A stretch of DNA of 64,000 bases, taken from Multivorans sp965116445 (lineage in GTDB: Bacteria; Acidobacteriota; Thermoanaerobaculia; Multivoradales; Multivoraceae). Shown one piece after another: positions 7,704 to 16,900 of the stretch; within the stretch, counting starts at the first letter, position 1, and every line of letters starts with the position of its first letter. The notes beneath the pieces are model-generated. The model was not told the origin of the DNA. It did no database searches and was given only the letters and a program-made list of their open reading frames with translations. The position numbers and the translations under genes were made by a program. The stretch lies in NCBI GenBank assembly GCA_965116445.1, contig OZ220688.1:124001-188000 (forward strand), given 5' to 3'.

Positions 7704-8453
7704 TTGGCAGACAAGGTCGCAATCGTCACCGGCGGCGGCAGCGGAATCGGCCGCGCGGTCACGCACGGACTGGTCGAAGACGGGTACCACGTGCTGATAG
7801 CCGGCCGCCGCGAGGATCGCCTGGTTGAAACGAAGAGCGGCGCCCGCGAGTCCGGGAAGGTCTCGATCGTGGCCGCGGACATCAGCACCGTGGAGGGCGT
7901 CGACGCGATGTTCGACGGCCTGACGAGCGCGTTCGGCCGGCTGGATCTGCTGTTCAACAACGCCGGCGCCGGCGCGCCGCCCGTGCCGATCGAAGACCTG
8001 ACCCTCGAACAGTGGAACCGGGTCGTCGGGGTCAACCTGACTGGCGCCTTTCTCTGCACGCAGCGGGCGGTCAAGCTGATGAAGGCGCAGGATCCGCAGG
8101 GCGGACGGATCATCAACAACGGTTCCATCTCCGCGCACGTGCCGCGTCCCAACTCCGCCCCGTACACCGCGACGAAGCACGCGATCACCGGGCTCACGCG
8201 GTCGACGTCGCTGGACGGGCGCAGGTTCCGCATCGCCTGCGGACAGATCGACATCGGCAATGCCTACACGCGAATGACCGCGCGAATGTCCGAGGGCGTG
8301 CAGCAACCCGACGGCACGACGAAGCCGGAACCCACGATGGACGTGCGCGCCGTCGTCGACGCGGTGCGCTACATGGCCGCGCTCCCGCTCGACGCGAACG
8401 TGCCGTTCCTCACGGTGATGGCGAACGAGATGCCGTTCATGGGGCGGGGCTAG
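7704..8453 (+). CDS. Short-chain dehydrogenase/reductase
   Basis: This 249-residue SDR starts at TTG 7704 (MADKVAIVTGGGSGIG) behind GAGGAG. It has the TGxxxGIG cofactor motif, NNAGAGA, catalytic Ser in NGSISAH and YTATK as YxxxK. The Arg-rich AGRREDR after strand 2 favours NADP(H). Substrate is unknown. It stands alone on this strand; the stop codon is 2 bp from the stop of the convergent GH16 gene, with the self-complementary GCTAGCGCTAGC spanning the junction. Confidence 0.9.
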   Translation: MADKVAIVTGGGSGIGRAVTHGLVEDGYHVLIAGRREDRLVETKSGARESGKVSIVAADISTVEGVDAMFDGLTSAFGRLDLLFNNAGAGAPPVPIEDLTLEQWNRVVGVNLTGAFLCTQRAVKLMKAQDPQGGRIINNGSISAHVPRPNSAPYTATKHAITGLTRSTSLDGRRFRIACGQIDIGNAYTRMTARMSEGVQQPDGTTKPEPTMDVRAVVDAVRYMAALPLDANVPFLTVMANEMPFMGRG

Positions 8454-8455
8454 CG

Positions 8456-10033
8456 CTAGCGCCAGGGCGGCTGAATGCCGCAGCCGCCTTGCACTACGTG
8501 GCCGCAGATGAGACGGATGTTGTCTACCTGAAGGCGCGCGAAGCTCGTTGGTTCAAGTGCGAACAGGCTCCGCACCCGGCCGAGGTCGACTGGGCGTCCA
8601 CCGGGCTGGGCGGGGTTTCGGACGATGTCGGCGATCTGGATGGTGACGGTCGTCCACTCCTCCGAGGCTAGCGTTGCGAACGGCAGGTCGACGACGCCGG
8701 CATCGAGGAGGCCGCTGTCGAGCGCGATCCTCAGGCTGCTCGCCGCATCCGTGCCGTCGCCGAACACGTACAGGTCGAACTGCAGTTCCCCGGCGAAGTT
8801 CCCGGATTCGGAGGCGCCGCCCATACCGAACAGCGTCTGCCGCTCCTCGTCGGCCGGGCGGATCGAGAAGCTGCCGCCGCCGGATGTGGCGAGATCGATC
8901 ACCGTCCCGCGGTCGGCGTGTGCGACTTCCGCGATGGCGAGCGCTCCATCCGCGTCATGGACGGCGATGTCGAGCGTCACGGCGTCCTCCTCGCCCGGGA
9001 GGCGGAGCGGACCCGCTTCGTCCACGTAGAGGTCGTAGACGGACCGGTAGACGTCGGCCGGCGCTGGTGGCGTGACCGCGGCGGACGTTCGGTCCGCCAG
9101 GCCGGCGCATCCGATGCCGGTCGAGGGGTTGACGCCGCATTCGTACACGCGCACGTAGTCGACCTTGAGTTCGCCGGGCAGCGCGCCGGCTGTCGGCGCT
9201 CCGGGCAGGTTGCCGCCGACGGCAAGGTTCAGCAACAGGTGGAACGGGCGGTCGAAGGGCGCCGAAACGCCGCCGGAGACGTGGGCGTCCGTCTTGGCGT
9301 CCTGGTAGTAGTTCCAGTATGTGTTTCGCCGAACCGTGTGGAAATGGACTCCATCCACGAACCAACGGATTTCCTTTTCATCCCACTCGACGGCGTAGAC
9401 GTGGAAGCCGTCCGCGGGATCGACATCGAAGTACTTCGCGCGTTCGAACGTATTGAGCGGCCAGGCCATCCCGTAGTGCAACGCGGCCTGGGCGAAGGGA
9501 GCCGGGTCGCGGGAGTACACCTCCAGGATGTCGATCTCGCCGCCGGCGGCCCAGCCGCCATACGCGGAGTCGGTGGGCAGCATCCAGAAGGCGGACCAGA
9601 GGCCTTGGCCGCCGGGGGTCTGGATGCTCGCTTCGATGCGGCCATAGGTCGTGTCCAGCTTGCCGGCGGTGTTGATGCGCCCGGAGGTGTACGCATGCCC
9701 GTCTCCCGCGTCCTCCTCCCGGGCCGTGATGACGAGGACGCCGCCTGACACGGAGATGTTGGCGGCCTGGTAGCTCTGGAGTTCGTTGTTGCCCCAGCCG
9801 GGTATGCCCTCGGCCGTGCCGTCGCCCGTCTGGATGTTCCACGTGGAAGGGTCCAGGGCCGCGCCGTCGAATTCGTCGGACCAGACGGGTTCCCAGCCTT
9901 CGGACGGGGGCGTGCCGGTCGGCCGGTTGCCGTCCTCGCCGGATTGGGCGGCACCGCAGCCAAGAACTGGCAGCGTGGCCAGCAGCACGAATTTGATCGT
10001 CAGGTACCGCATGGTCGAGTGCCTGACGTTCAT
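8456..10033 (-). CDS. GH16 family beta-glucanase lipoprotein
   Basis: This 525-residue lipoprotein has a signal peptide ending LPVLGC (lipobox Cys about residue 26). Its GH16 domain has WSDEFDG, GWGNNELQSY and the catalytic GEIDILE (Glu166, Asp168, Glu171; ExDxxE), plus HVYAVEWDEKEIRWFVDG. This pattern matches laminarinase-type endo-beta-1,3-glucanases. Residues after about 300 form an extra region of unknown fold, perhaps a carbohydrate-binding domain (LQFDLYVFGDG... LQVDNIRLICG). ATG 10033 overlaps the stop of the kelch-symporter gene (ATGA), so it is the third gene of the sialidase operon; an internal ATG at 10012 is possible. It likely degrades beta-glucan at the outer membrane. Confidence 0.9.
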   Translation of the reverse strand: MNVRHSTMRYLTIKFVLLATLPVLGCGAAQSGEDGNRPTGTPPSEGWEPVWSDEFDGAALDPSTWNIQTGDGTAEGIPGWGNNELQSYQAANISVSGGVLVITAREEDAGDGHAYTSGRINTAGKLDTTYGRIEASIQTPGGQGLWSAFWMLPTDSAYGGWAAGGEIDILEVYSRDPAPFAQAALHYGMAWPLNTFERAKYFDVDPADGFHVYAVEWDEKEIRWFVDGVHFHTVRRNTYWNYYQDAKTDAHVSGGVSAPFDRPFHLLLNLAVGGNLPGAPTAGALPGELKVDYVRVYECGVNPSTGIGCAGLADRTSAAVTPPAPADVYRSVYDLYVDEAGPLRLPGEEDAVTLDIAVHDADGALAIAEVAHADRGTVIDLATSGGGSFSIRPADEERQTLFGMGGASESGNFAGELQFDLYVFGDGTDAASSLRIALDSGLLDAGVVDLPFATLASEEWTTVTIQIADIVRNPAQPGGRPVDLGRVRSLFALEPTSFARLQVDNIRLICGHVVQGGCGIQPPWR

Positions 10034-12627
10034 GGGGCGGGGCTAGCCCCGGTTCCCATTCCCGTGGCAGCGGTCGCCGGCCCGGGAATCAACCGGCTCA
10101 TGAGATAGCCGACGAAGACGCCGGTGCCGATGCCGATCATCGGGTACACGTAGAGGTTGATGTCGGTCCAGAAGGTCGCCCAGGCGAGGGCGGCGGTGCT
10201 CGCCGCCGCGCCGAGCAGCGCGCCGGTCTGGTGGGCGCGGCGGGTGAACACGCCGAGCAGGAAGATCGCCACCACGCCGCTGCTGAGCAGGCCGAGCAGG
10301 CTCTGGAAGAAGAAGAACAGCGAGCGCACGTCGAAGCTGGCCAGAACCAGTGCGGTGACGGTGGCCACGGTGCCGGCCGCGACGACCACGGTGCGCGCGA
10401 AGCCCAGTTCGGCCGATTCGGTGCGCAGACGGCCGAAGCGCTTGAAGAAGTCGTGGCTCAGCGCGGTCGAGATGCTGTGGATGCTGCTGTCGAGGCTCGA
10501 CATCGAGGCCGCGAGGATGCCCGCAATCAGGAGACCGGCCGCGCCCTCCGGCAGGCGCCCGACGATGAACAGCGGGAAAGTCTGGTCGTTCTGCATACCG
10601 AGCTCGAGCAGCTCCGGTCGCTGCTTGAAGTAGAGCCAGAGGGCCGTGCCCAGGCACAGGAAGAGCATGGCGAAGGGCACCGAGAGCACAGCGTTGAGCC
10701 ATATGCCGCGGGCGGCGCTGCGCTCGTCGCGGGTCGTCAGATAGCGCTGCACGACGGCCTGATCGGTGGCGTAGGGAGCGAGGTTGAGCAGGAAGGAGCC
10801 GATCAGGACCGACCAGGTGGCGAGCTCGGTTGCCGACAGGCTCCAATTGAAGAGCGTGGTCTTGCCGGCCGTCGCGGCGGCCGCGTAGACCGTGCCGGCG
10901 CCGCCCAGGTCCGAGACGACGAGGACCAGGCAGAGCAGCAATCCCCCGAGCAGGACGAAGCTCTGCAGCACGTCGGTCCAGACCACGGCCTCCATCCCTC
11001 CGGCCACGGTGTAGAGCGTCGCCAGGACACCGGCGGTGACGATGCAGACGCTCACGTCGATACCGGTCATCGCCTGCAGCGCCAGCGCCGGCAGGTAGAT
11101 CACGACTGCCATGCGCGCCAGTTGGAAGACGATGAAGGAAGCGCTGCCGAAGAGTCTGGCGCCGAGGCCGAAGCGGCGGTCGAGGTACTCGTACGCCGTG
11201 ATCACACCCTGTCGCCTGAAGAACGGCAGGAAGAAGACGACGATCACCGGCGCGACCGCCAGGATCATGAGCCACGACGGGGCCACCACCCAGTCGCCGG
11301 CGAAGGTGATGGCCGGCGCGCCCAGGAAGGTGATCGCGCTCAGTTGGGTGGCGTAGATGCTCAGACCGGCGGCCCACCAGGGCACTCGCCGGCCCGCCAG
11401 GAAGAAGTCGGCGGTGTCGCGGTTGCGCCGCGAGAAGAAGACGCCCATCGCCACCAGCAGCAGCAGGTAGCCGACCACGAACACGAGATTGAGAAACCCC
11501 AGGGTCCGGCGCTGGGGCGCCAGGTTGCCGCGGAAACCGCGCGTCGTGCGCACGCCGGGCCTGATCTCGCCGCTGACCAGCACGGCGTCCCCGCCGACCA
11601 GGAAGGCGGGCGTGGTTACCACGCCCTGGGGCAGATCGCCGATTTCGGTCCAGGTGTCGGTGAGCGTGTGGTAGCCGAGCACCGTGGTCGGGAAGAGCGG
11701 GTTCTGCTCTGGCGGCAGATGGACGAAGCGGCCGGTCGAGCCGCTGAACACGGCGACGTGCGCTTCGCCCAGCGGCACCGCGGAGCCGGCCGCGACCGGC
11801 TGTGGCAGCGCCGCCACGGGACGCCAGGCGCCGGCGGCGCTGCTCGCCGGATCGAAGGCCCAGGCCTCGGTCGTGTAGGTGGGGCTGCCCGCGGTCTGTG
11901 CTTCCCCCGAGAAGAGATAGACCGCCTCGGCTGGGGTGACGGTGCCGTCGCTCTGCGCGGCCGCGACCATCTTGATGCGCGCCGGCCCGGGGTAGGGCTC
12001 GTGGACGGTCCACCCGGCTTCCAGGTCGTCCAGATCGAGCGACCAGAAGGCCTTGTACAGGTCGGCGGCGTCCATCGAGTCGCGCCCGGCGGCCACGTAG
12101 ACGCGCCGTCCCGAGACCGCCGCTGCCGCGTACGTCGTCGCTCGAGGCAGGGGCGGCAGCCGCTCGACCGACACCCGGCCTGGCCCGTCGCCCCGCTCGT
12201 AGCGGAGCCGCAGGACCTCGCGCGAGACGTCGTCGCCGTCGTCGCCGCCCACGAGAAGGACGCCTTCGGGGGTCGACACGGCCGCGGCGTAGGCCAGCGG
12301 CCGTTCGAGTGTGCCGACCCGTCGCCAGCGAGGACCGGGGCCTCCTTCAGGCCGCGGGCCTGCCCTCTCGCCTGTCGACTCCAGGTCCAACGCCCAGATG
12401 TGGTCGTACCAGACCTTCTCGCCTCCCTCCCAGGGCGGGCGGCCAGGGAAGTTCGCGCCGCCGGCGAGCAGGATGGCGCCGTCGTGGTAGCCGACGGCCG
12501 GTCCGCCCAAGCCGTGCGCCAGCGGCAGCTCGGGAAGCTCCGACCAGTCGAACTGCGCGGCTGCGGCGACGGATGCCAGCGCCGAGAGCACGCACCAGCA
12601 CAGTGCGCGCCGGCGAACTCGCCTCAT
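10030..12627 (-). CDS. Kelch (NanM-like) / sodium:solute symporter fusion
   Basis: This protein of about 865 residues joins an exported kelch-repeat propeller (roughly residues 25-360, with repeated LAGG, LVGGDDGDD, VYVAAGRDS, YLFSGEAQ and VAVFSGS blades) to a sodium:solute symporter domain (residues 380-865, about 13 hydrophobic segments, including RRVPWWAAGLSIYATQLSAI and TVAGGMEAVVWTDVLQ). Kelch proteins of this type include sialic-acid mutarotase NanM, and SSS transporters include sialate carriers. Next to a sialidase gene, the fusion probably handles released N-acetylneuraminate. MRRVRRRALCWC (12627) gives the best signal peptide; an in-frame ATG at 12651 is an alternative within a 14-bp tandem repeat. 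Confidence 0.85.
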   Translation of the reverse strand: MRRVRRRALCWCVLSALASVAAAAQFDWSELPELPLAHGLGGPAVGYHDGAILLAGGANFPGRPPWEGGEKVWYDHIWALDLESTGERAGPRPEGGPGPRWRRVGTLERPLAYAAAVSTPEGVLLVGGDDGDDVSREVLRLRYERGDGPGRVSVERLPPLPRATTYAAAAVSGRRVYVAAGRDSMDAADLYKAFWSLDLDDLEAGWTVHEPYPGPARIKMVAAAQSDGTVTPAEAVYLFSGEAQTAGSPTYTTEAWAFDPASSAAGAWRPVAALPQPVAAGSAVPLGEAHVAVFSGSTGRFVHLPPEQNPLFPTTVLGYHTLTDTWTEIGDLPQGVVTTPAFLVGGDAVLVSGEIRPGVRTTRGFRGNLAPQRRTLGFLNLVFVVGYLLLLVAMGVFFSRRNRDTADFFLAGRRVPWWAAGLSIYATQLSAITFLGAPAITFAGDWVVAPSWLMILAVAPVIVVFFLPFFRRQGVITAYEYLDRRFGLGARLFGSASFIVFQLARMAVVIYLPALALQAMTGIDVSVCIVTAGVLATLYTVAGGMEAVVWTDVLQSFVLLGGLLLCLVLVVSDLGGAGTVYAAAATAGKTTLFNWSLSATELATWSVLIGSFLLNLAPYATDQAVVQRYLTTRDERSAARGIWLNAVLSVPFAMLFLCLGTALWLYFKQRPELLELGMQNDQTFPLFIVGRLPEGAAGLLIAGILAASMSSLDSSIHSISTALSHDFFKRFGRLRTESAELGFARTVVVAAGTVATVTALVLASFDVRSLFFFFQSLLGLLSSGVVAIFLLGVFTRRAHQTGALLGAAASTAALAWATFWTDINLYVYPMIGIGTGVFVGYLMSRLIPGPATAATGMGTGASPAP

Positions 12628-12665
12628 CGCCCTGCACTCATTGCCCTGCACTCATTCAAGGTTCC

Positions 12666-13850
12666 TCACTTCACCGGGAGCCGCCCGAAACGGATCACGG
12701 TGCGGCGCCGCTCGGGGCTGTCGGAGCTGTCCCAGACCGCAAGCCACCTGTCCGACCCGCCTGCGGACGGCTCCTCGAGCAGCGTGGGATAGCTGTTCAG
12801 GTTGCCGCCGTCGTAGAACGTCCGCTGCGGCGACCACGCGCCGCCGGGCGCCCGCATCTTGTAGTAGAGGCCCTGTCGCTGCGCGCTGTCGCCGTACACG
12901 TAGATGTGGCGGCCGGAGGCGTCCCGGCCGTAGAAGCTCTTGGCCCGGTAGTTGGGCAGTTCGGGCTCGGGCTGCGCCGTCGACCACGTTCGTCCGCCGT
13001 CCTCGCTGCGAGTCGAGTAGGCCAGCGGAGGATCGAGCGGGCGCTCGCGGTCCATCGTGGCCGTCCGCATCACCATCTCGAGCGCTCCGTCGCCGACGGG
13101 AGCGATCTTTCCCTCGTGCAGGAACACCGGATCGTTGTCCGGGTACGGAACGTAGCCGGCGAGCTTCCAGTGCAGGAGGCTCTTGCTTTCGAGCACGAAC
13201 TGGCGCCGGTCGCCGTGGGGATCGTGGCGCCGCGAGTTGCGGTGGGCGGGCAGCAGGTAGTGACGGACTCCGTCGCGCTCCACCGTCTCGATGCCCGCGA
13301 CGATGATCAGCGAGCCCTGGTAACCCATCGCCAGCTCGACGTGCTGCCAGGAGTAGCCGCCGTCCGCGGTGTACGCCGCGACCAGGTCGGCGTTCTCGCT
13401 GTCGCGGTAGTGCATCGGCGCGCGCATGACGAAGAGCCAGACGACGTCCTGACCGGGAGGCCTGAACAGGACGGAGTTGTTGTAGGCGTACTGCACGCTG
13501 CCGTTCCGCACGCGGTGGTCGAACACCGTGATCCGTTCGTTCCAGGTCCTGCCGCCGTCCAGGCTCAGCGAGCAGACGATGTCGCCCATGTCCATCTTGC
13601 CGCGCACCTGCAGGCCATAGGCGGCGATGTAGTGCTCATCGGTCCATCGCGCGATGAAGGGCTCCCAGATCTTGTCGTACGGCCCCCCCGGGTCGAGCGC
13701 GTCGATGGTGACGACGTCCTCGACGTCTCCTCGGTACGTCTCGTCGTCGTCGGCCCACGTTGCGGCGGCTTGAGGCGGAAGAAGAGACGCGGCGAGGAGA
13801 GCGGGCAACGCGGCAAAGCGTCGTGCATGCGAGAGAGACAAGACGGACAT
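12666..13850 (-). CDS. Exported BNR-repeat sialidase (exo-alpha-sialidase family)
   Basis: This 394-residue protein starts at ATG 13850 behind CCAGGAGG and has a signal peptide (MSVLSLSHARRFAALPALLA). At least three Asp-box motifs (SxDxGxxW) are visible: SLDGGRTWNE, TADGGYSWQH and SEDGGRTWST, as in six-bladed sialidase propellers. It is the first gene of the minus-strand operon with the kelch-symporter and GH16 genes, consistent with release of sialic acid or a related sugar from glycans before import. Exact specificity cannot be read from the sequence. Confidence 0.8.
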   Translation of the reverse strand: MSVLSLSHARRFAALPALLAASLLPPQAAATWADDDETYRGDVEDVVTIDALDPGGPYDKIWEPFIARWTDEHYIAAYGLQVRGKMDMGDIVCSLSLDGGRTWNERITVFDHRVRNGSVQYAYNNSVLFRPPGQDVVWLFVMRAPMHYRDSENADLVAAYTADGGYSWQHVELAMGYQGSLIIVAGIETVERDGVRHYLLPAHRNSRRHDPHGDRRQFVLESKSLLHWKLAGYVPYPDNDPVFLHEGKIAPVGDGALEMVMRTATMDRERPLDPPLAYSTRSEDGGRTWSTAQPEPELPNYRAKSFYGRDASGRHIYVYGDSAQRQGLYYKMRAPGGAWSPQRTFYDGGNLNSYPTLLEEPSAGGSDRWLAVWDSSDSPERRRTVIRFGRLPVK

Positions 13851-13959
13851 GAGTTCCTCCTGGCGTGCGGAGCCGTCGGCCGTGGCAGGGAAGAGAAGCC
13901 TAGCCGCGGCGGGTCCACGGTGTGGCGCCCGGTTGATAGCGTCGCGGGCCACACCAACG

Positions 13960-16900
13960 ATGAGAAGACCTCTCCGCCCGCTGTTCTCGTTGATTCTGAT
14001 CCTGTCGGGACTGGTCCTGGCGAGCTGCACCCAGGCGCCGCCTCCGTTGAACCTGGAGGAAGGGGACGTGGTGGTGCTCGCCGGCGGCACGGACATGACG
14101 TATCTGCAGCGGGCGGGCTTTCTCGAGACGATCCTGACGGACGCGTTCGCCGAGGCTCGTCCCACTTTCCGTGACCTCTCCTGGGAAGCGGACACGGTCT
14201 TCCGGCAAGGCTCCGCGCTGGAGCGTTGGCGCGAAGATGGCTTCGGCGATTGGGACGCCCAGCTCGAGCGGGTCGGCGCCACGGTCGTCATCGCGCAGTA
14301 CGGCAAGCTGGAATCGATGGCGGGAAGCGAAGGGCTGGGGTCGTTCGAGTCGGCATACAACGCGCTGATCGACGGATTCCTGAAGCACGCCGACCAGGTG
14401 GTACTCGTGACTCCCACGCCCTTCGAGAAACCGGGGAGCGAGTTCCTGCCGGACGTCTCGCACCACAATCCGTCTCTTGCACGGTATGTCCGGGCAACGA
14501 AGGGGATCGCTGCGGAGCAAGGTCTCCACTTCGTCGATCTCTTCTCCGATGCACAGTCGGGCCTGACGGAGAACGGCATGCATCTCAAGGAGGACTCGCT
14601 ACGGCACGTCTCCGAGACGATCGCGGCGAAGCTTGGCTTCGAGGGCTCGTCGTGGGACCGGTTGGCCACGCTTCACCCGGCAGTCGTCGAGAAGCAGCGC
14701 CTGTGGTTCGACTACTGGCGGCCCGCGAACTGGAAGCTGCTCTTCGGTGACGACTCGACGCGGCGTTTCACCAAGTCGAGCCACGGTTATCTCTCCTTTC
14801 GAGAGGAGTGGCAGCAGCTTGTCGGCCTGATCGAAGAGGCGGAGGAGCGCGTCTGGACCGTGGCCAACGGCGGCCGGGACCCGGGGCATCAGCGCCCGGA
14901 GCCGGAAGTTCTCTTCGGCCATCCGGACGCGGACATCGAGGCGGAGCTTGCTTCGTTCAGCGTGCCGGACGGCCTGGAAGTCAATCTCTTCGCGTCGGAG
15001 GCCGACGGCCTGTCCAATCCGATTGCGATTCGCTGGGACACGGCCGGCCGCGCGTACGTGACCGTCACGACGACGTATCCGCATGTCTTTCCCGGGGATG
15101 TTCCCAACGACAAGATCATCGTGCTGGAAGATGCCGATCGCGACGGTGTCGCGGAGCGCTCGACCGTCTTCGCGGATGGGCTGAACATCCCGACCGCGAT
15201 GGAACTGGGCGACGGCGGGGTCTACGTTGGACAGAGTAGTGAGCTTCTGTTCCTGAAGGACACGGATGGCGATGGCAGAGCGGATACCCGACGCGTCCTG
15301 CTCAGCGGATTCGGAACGGGCGATACCCACCAGACGGTCAACTCCTTCACCTGGAGTCCCGGCGGCGAGCTGTACATGGGGCAGGGCGACGGGATCGAGT
15401 CGCGCGTCGAAACCCCCTGGGGGTCCGCCGATCTGTATCAATCCGGCTTCTTTCGATTGCGTCCACGCCTGCTGCAGATGCACCCTCTCCTGGACGACTT
15501 CATGGGCCCCGGCAATCCCTGGGGCGTTGCGTTCGGTGAGTGGGGCCAGATCTACAGCGTGGATGGCGCGGGGGGCGTAACGCATCTTTCGCTCGGCCAG
15601 ATCCCGACCAGCCACCGGCGCCGCCTCGGCACGATCGGAGAACCCGGCGGATATGCCGGCATCGCCTGGCTCGACGGTCGTCACCTGCCGGCGGAGTACC
15701 GGGGGCACTTCGCGATTGGCGACTTCCAGGCGAACCGGGTGAAGCGGTTCTCCGTTGCGGCCGATGGTTCAGGGGCGGCTCTGAGGTGGGAAGAGCCGCT
15801 CATCCACTCGACTCACCGGAACTTCCGCCCGGTGGATGTGAAGGTCGGGCCCGACGGCGCCGTCTATGTCGTCGACTGGTACAACCCGATCACCTGCCAC
15901 CAGGACGACGAGTATCGCGATCCCGCGCGCGACAAGGCGTACGGCCGGATCTGGCGGATCACCTCCTCCTCGGCGCCTCTCGTGAAGCCTCCGAGGCTCC
16001 TCGATGCGCGGCTTCAGGAGGTCGTTGCCGCCCTCGAAGCGCCCGAGCGCTGGACGCGTTATCAGGCGAAGCGCGAGCTCACCCGCCGCGGCACGGAGAA
16101 GGTCGCGGCCGCCCTCGGAGAGTGGGTCGCGAGCCTGGATCCGGAAGGCGCGGCCTACGAGCGCCACCTCTACGAAGCGGTCGGCGCTTACGCGACGATC
16201 GAGGTTCCCGCGCCGGCGCTCCTGGAGAAGTTGCTTGAAGCGAAGGAGCCGGGCGGACGCGCCTTCGCTTCGCGCATCGTGGGCCGCTGGCACGACCGCC
16301 TCGACGATCCCCTGGCGCTCCTCGCCGGACGCGTGGAGGACGACGACGCACAGGTGCGGATGGAGGCCGTCGCCTCGGCGGCTGCGATTCCCCGGCCGGA
16401 ATCGATCACCGTGGTCGCACGCGCGGTGGACCGCCCGATGGACGACTCGATGGAGTACGTCTTTTCGCAGGCGATCCAGCACCTCAAGCCGCACTGGGAG
16501 CCGGCGCACGAACAGGGCGACCTCCAGTTCGCCGAACCGGCCCATCTCGCGGAGGTGCTCAACCGGGCGGGGGGCACGGAGCGAATCGCGGACCTTCGCA
16601 CGATCGCGCTGTCCTACAACCTCGACGAAGACACGCGCCTGAGTGCGATCGAGAATCTCCTGGGCTTAGGGGGTAAGGAGGAGATCGAAGAGTTCGTCCT
16701 GATGGCGGATCGCTATGTGAGTGGCGGCAAGTACGACGCCGATTCCCATGCGCGGATCCTGGCGGCCGCGGCCAGGGCGACGCGTTCCGGAAGCCTCGAG
16801 CCGTATGAGAATCCCTGGGGGCTGGCGAAGATGATGGCTCACCCGAATCTCCAGCTCCGCGCGAATGCCGCCGTCCTGGCCGGGGTCTGGAAGGCAAGCG

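Noticed and set aside
8454..8475. Bidirectional terminator at GCTAGCGCTAGC between convergent genes
   Set aside because: The palindrome is short and has no T-rich tail on either side; kept only as a note.
10231..12792. Long open plus-strand frame opposite the kelch-symporter gene
   Set aside because: High GC leaves open antisense frames; the minus-strand product has clear domains, signal peptide and operon context.
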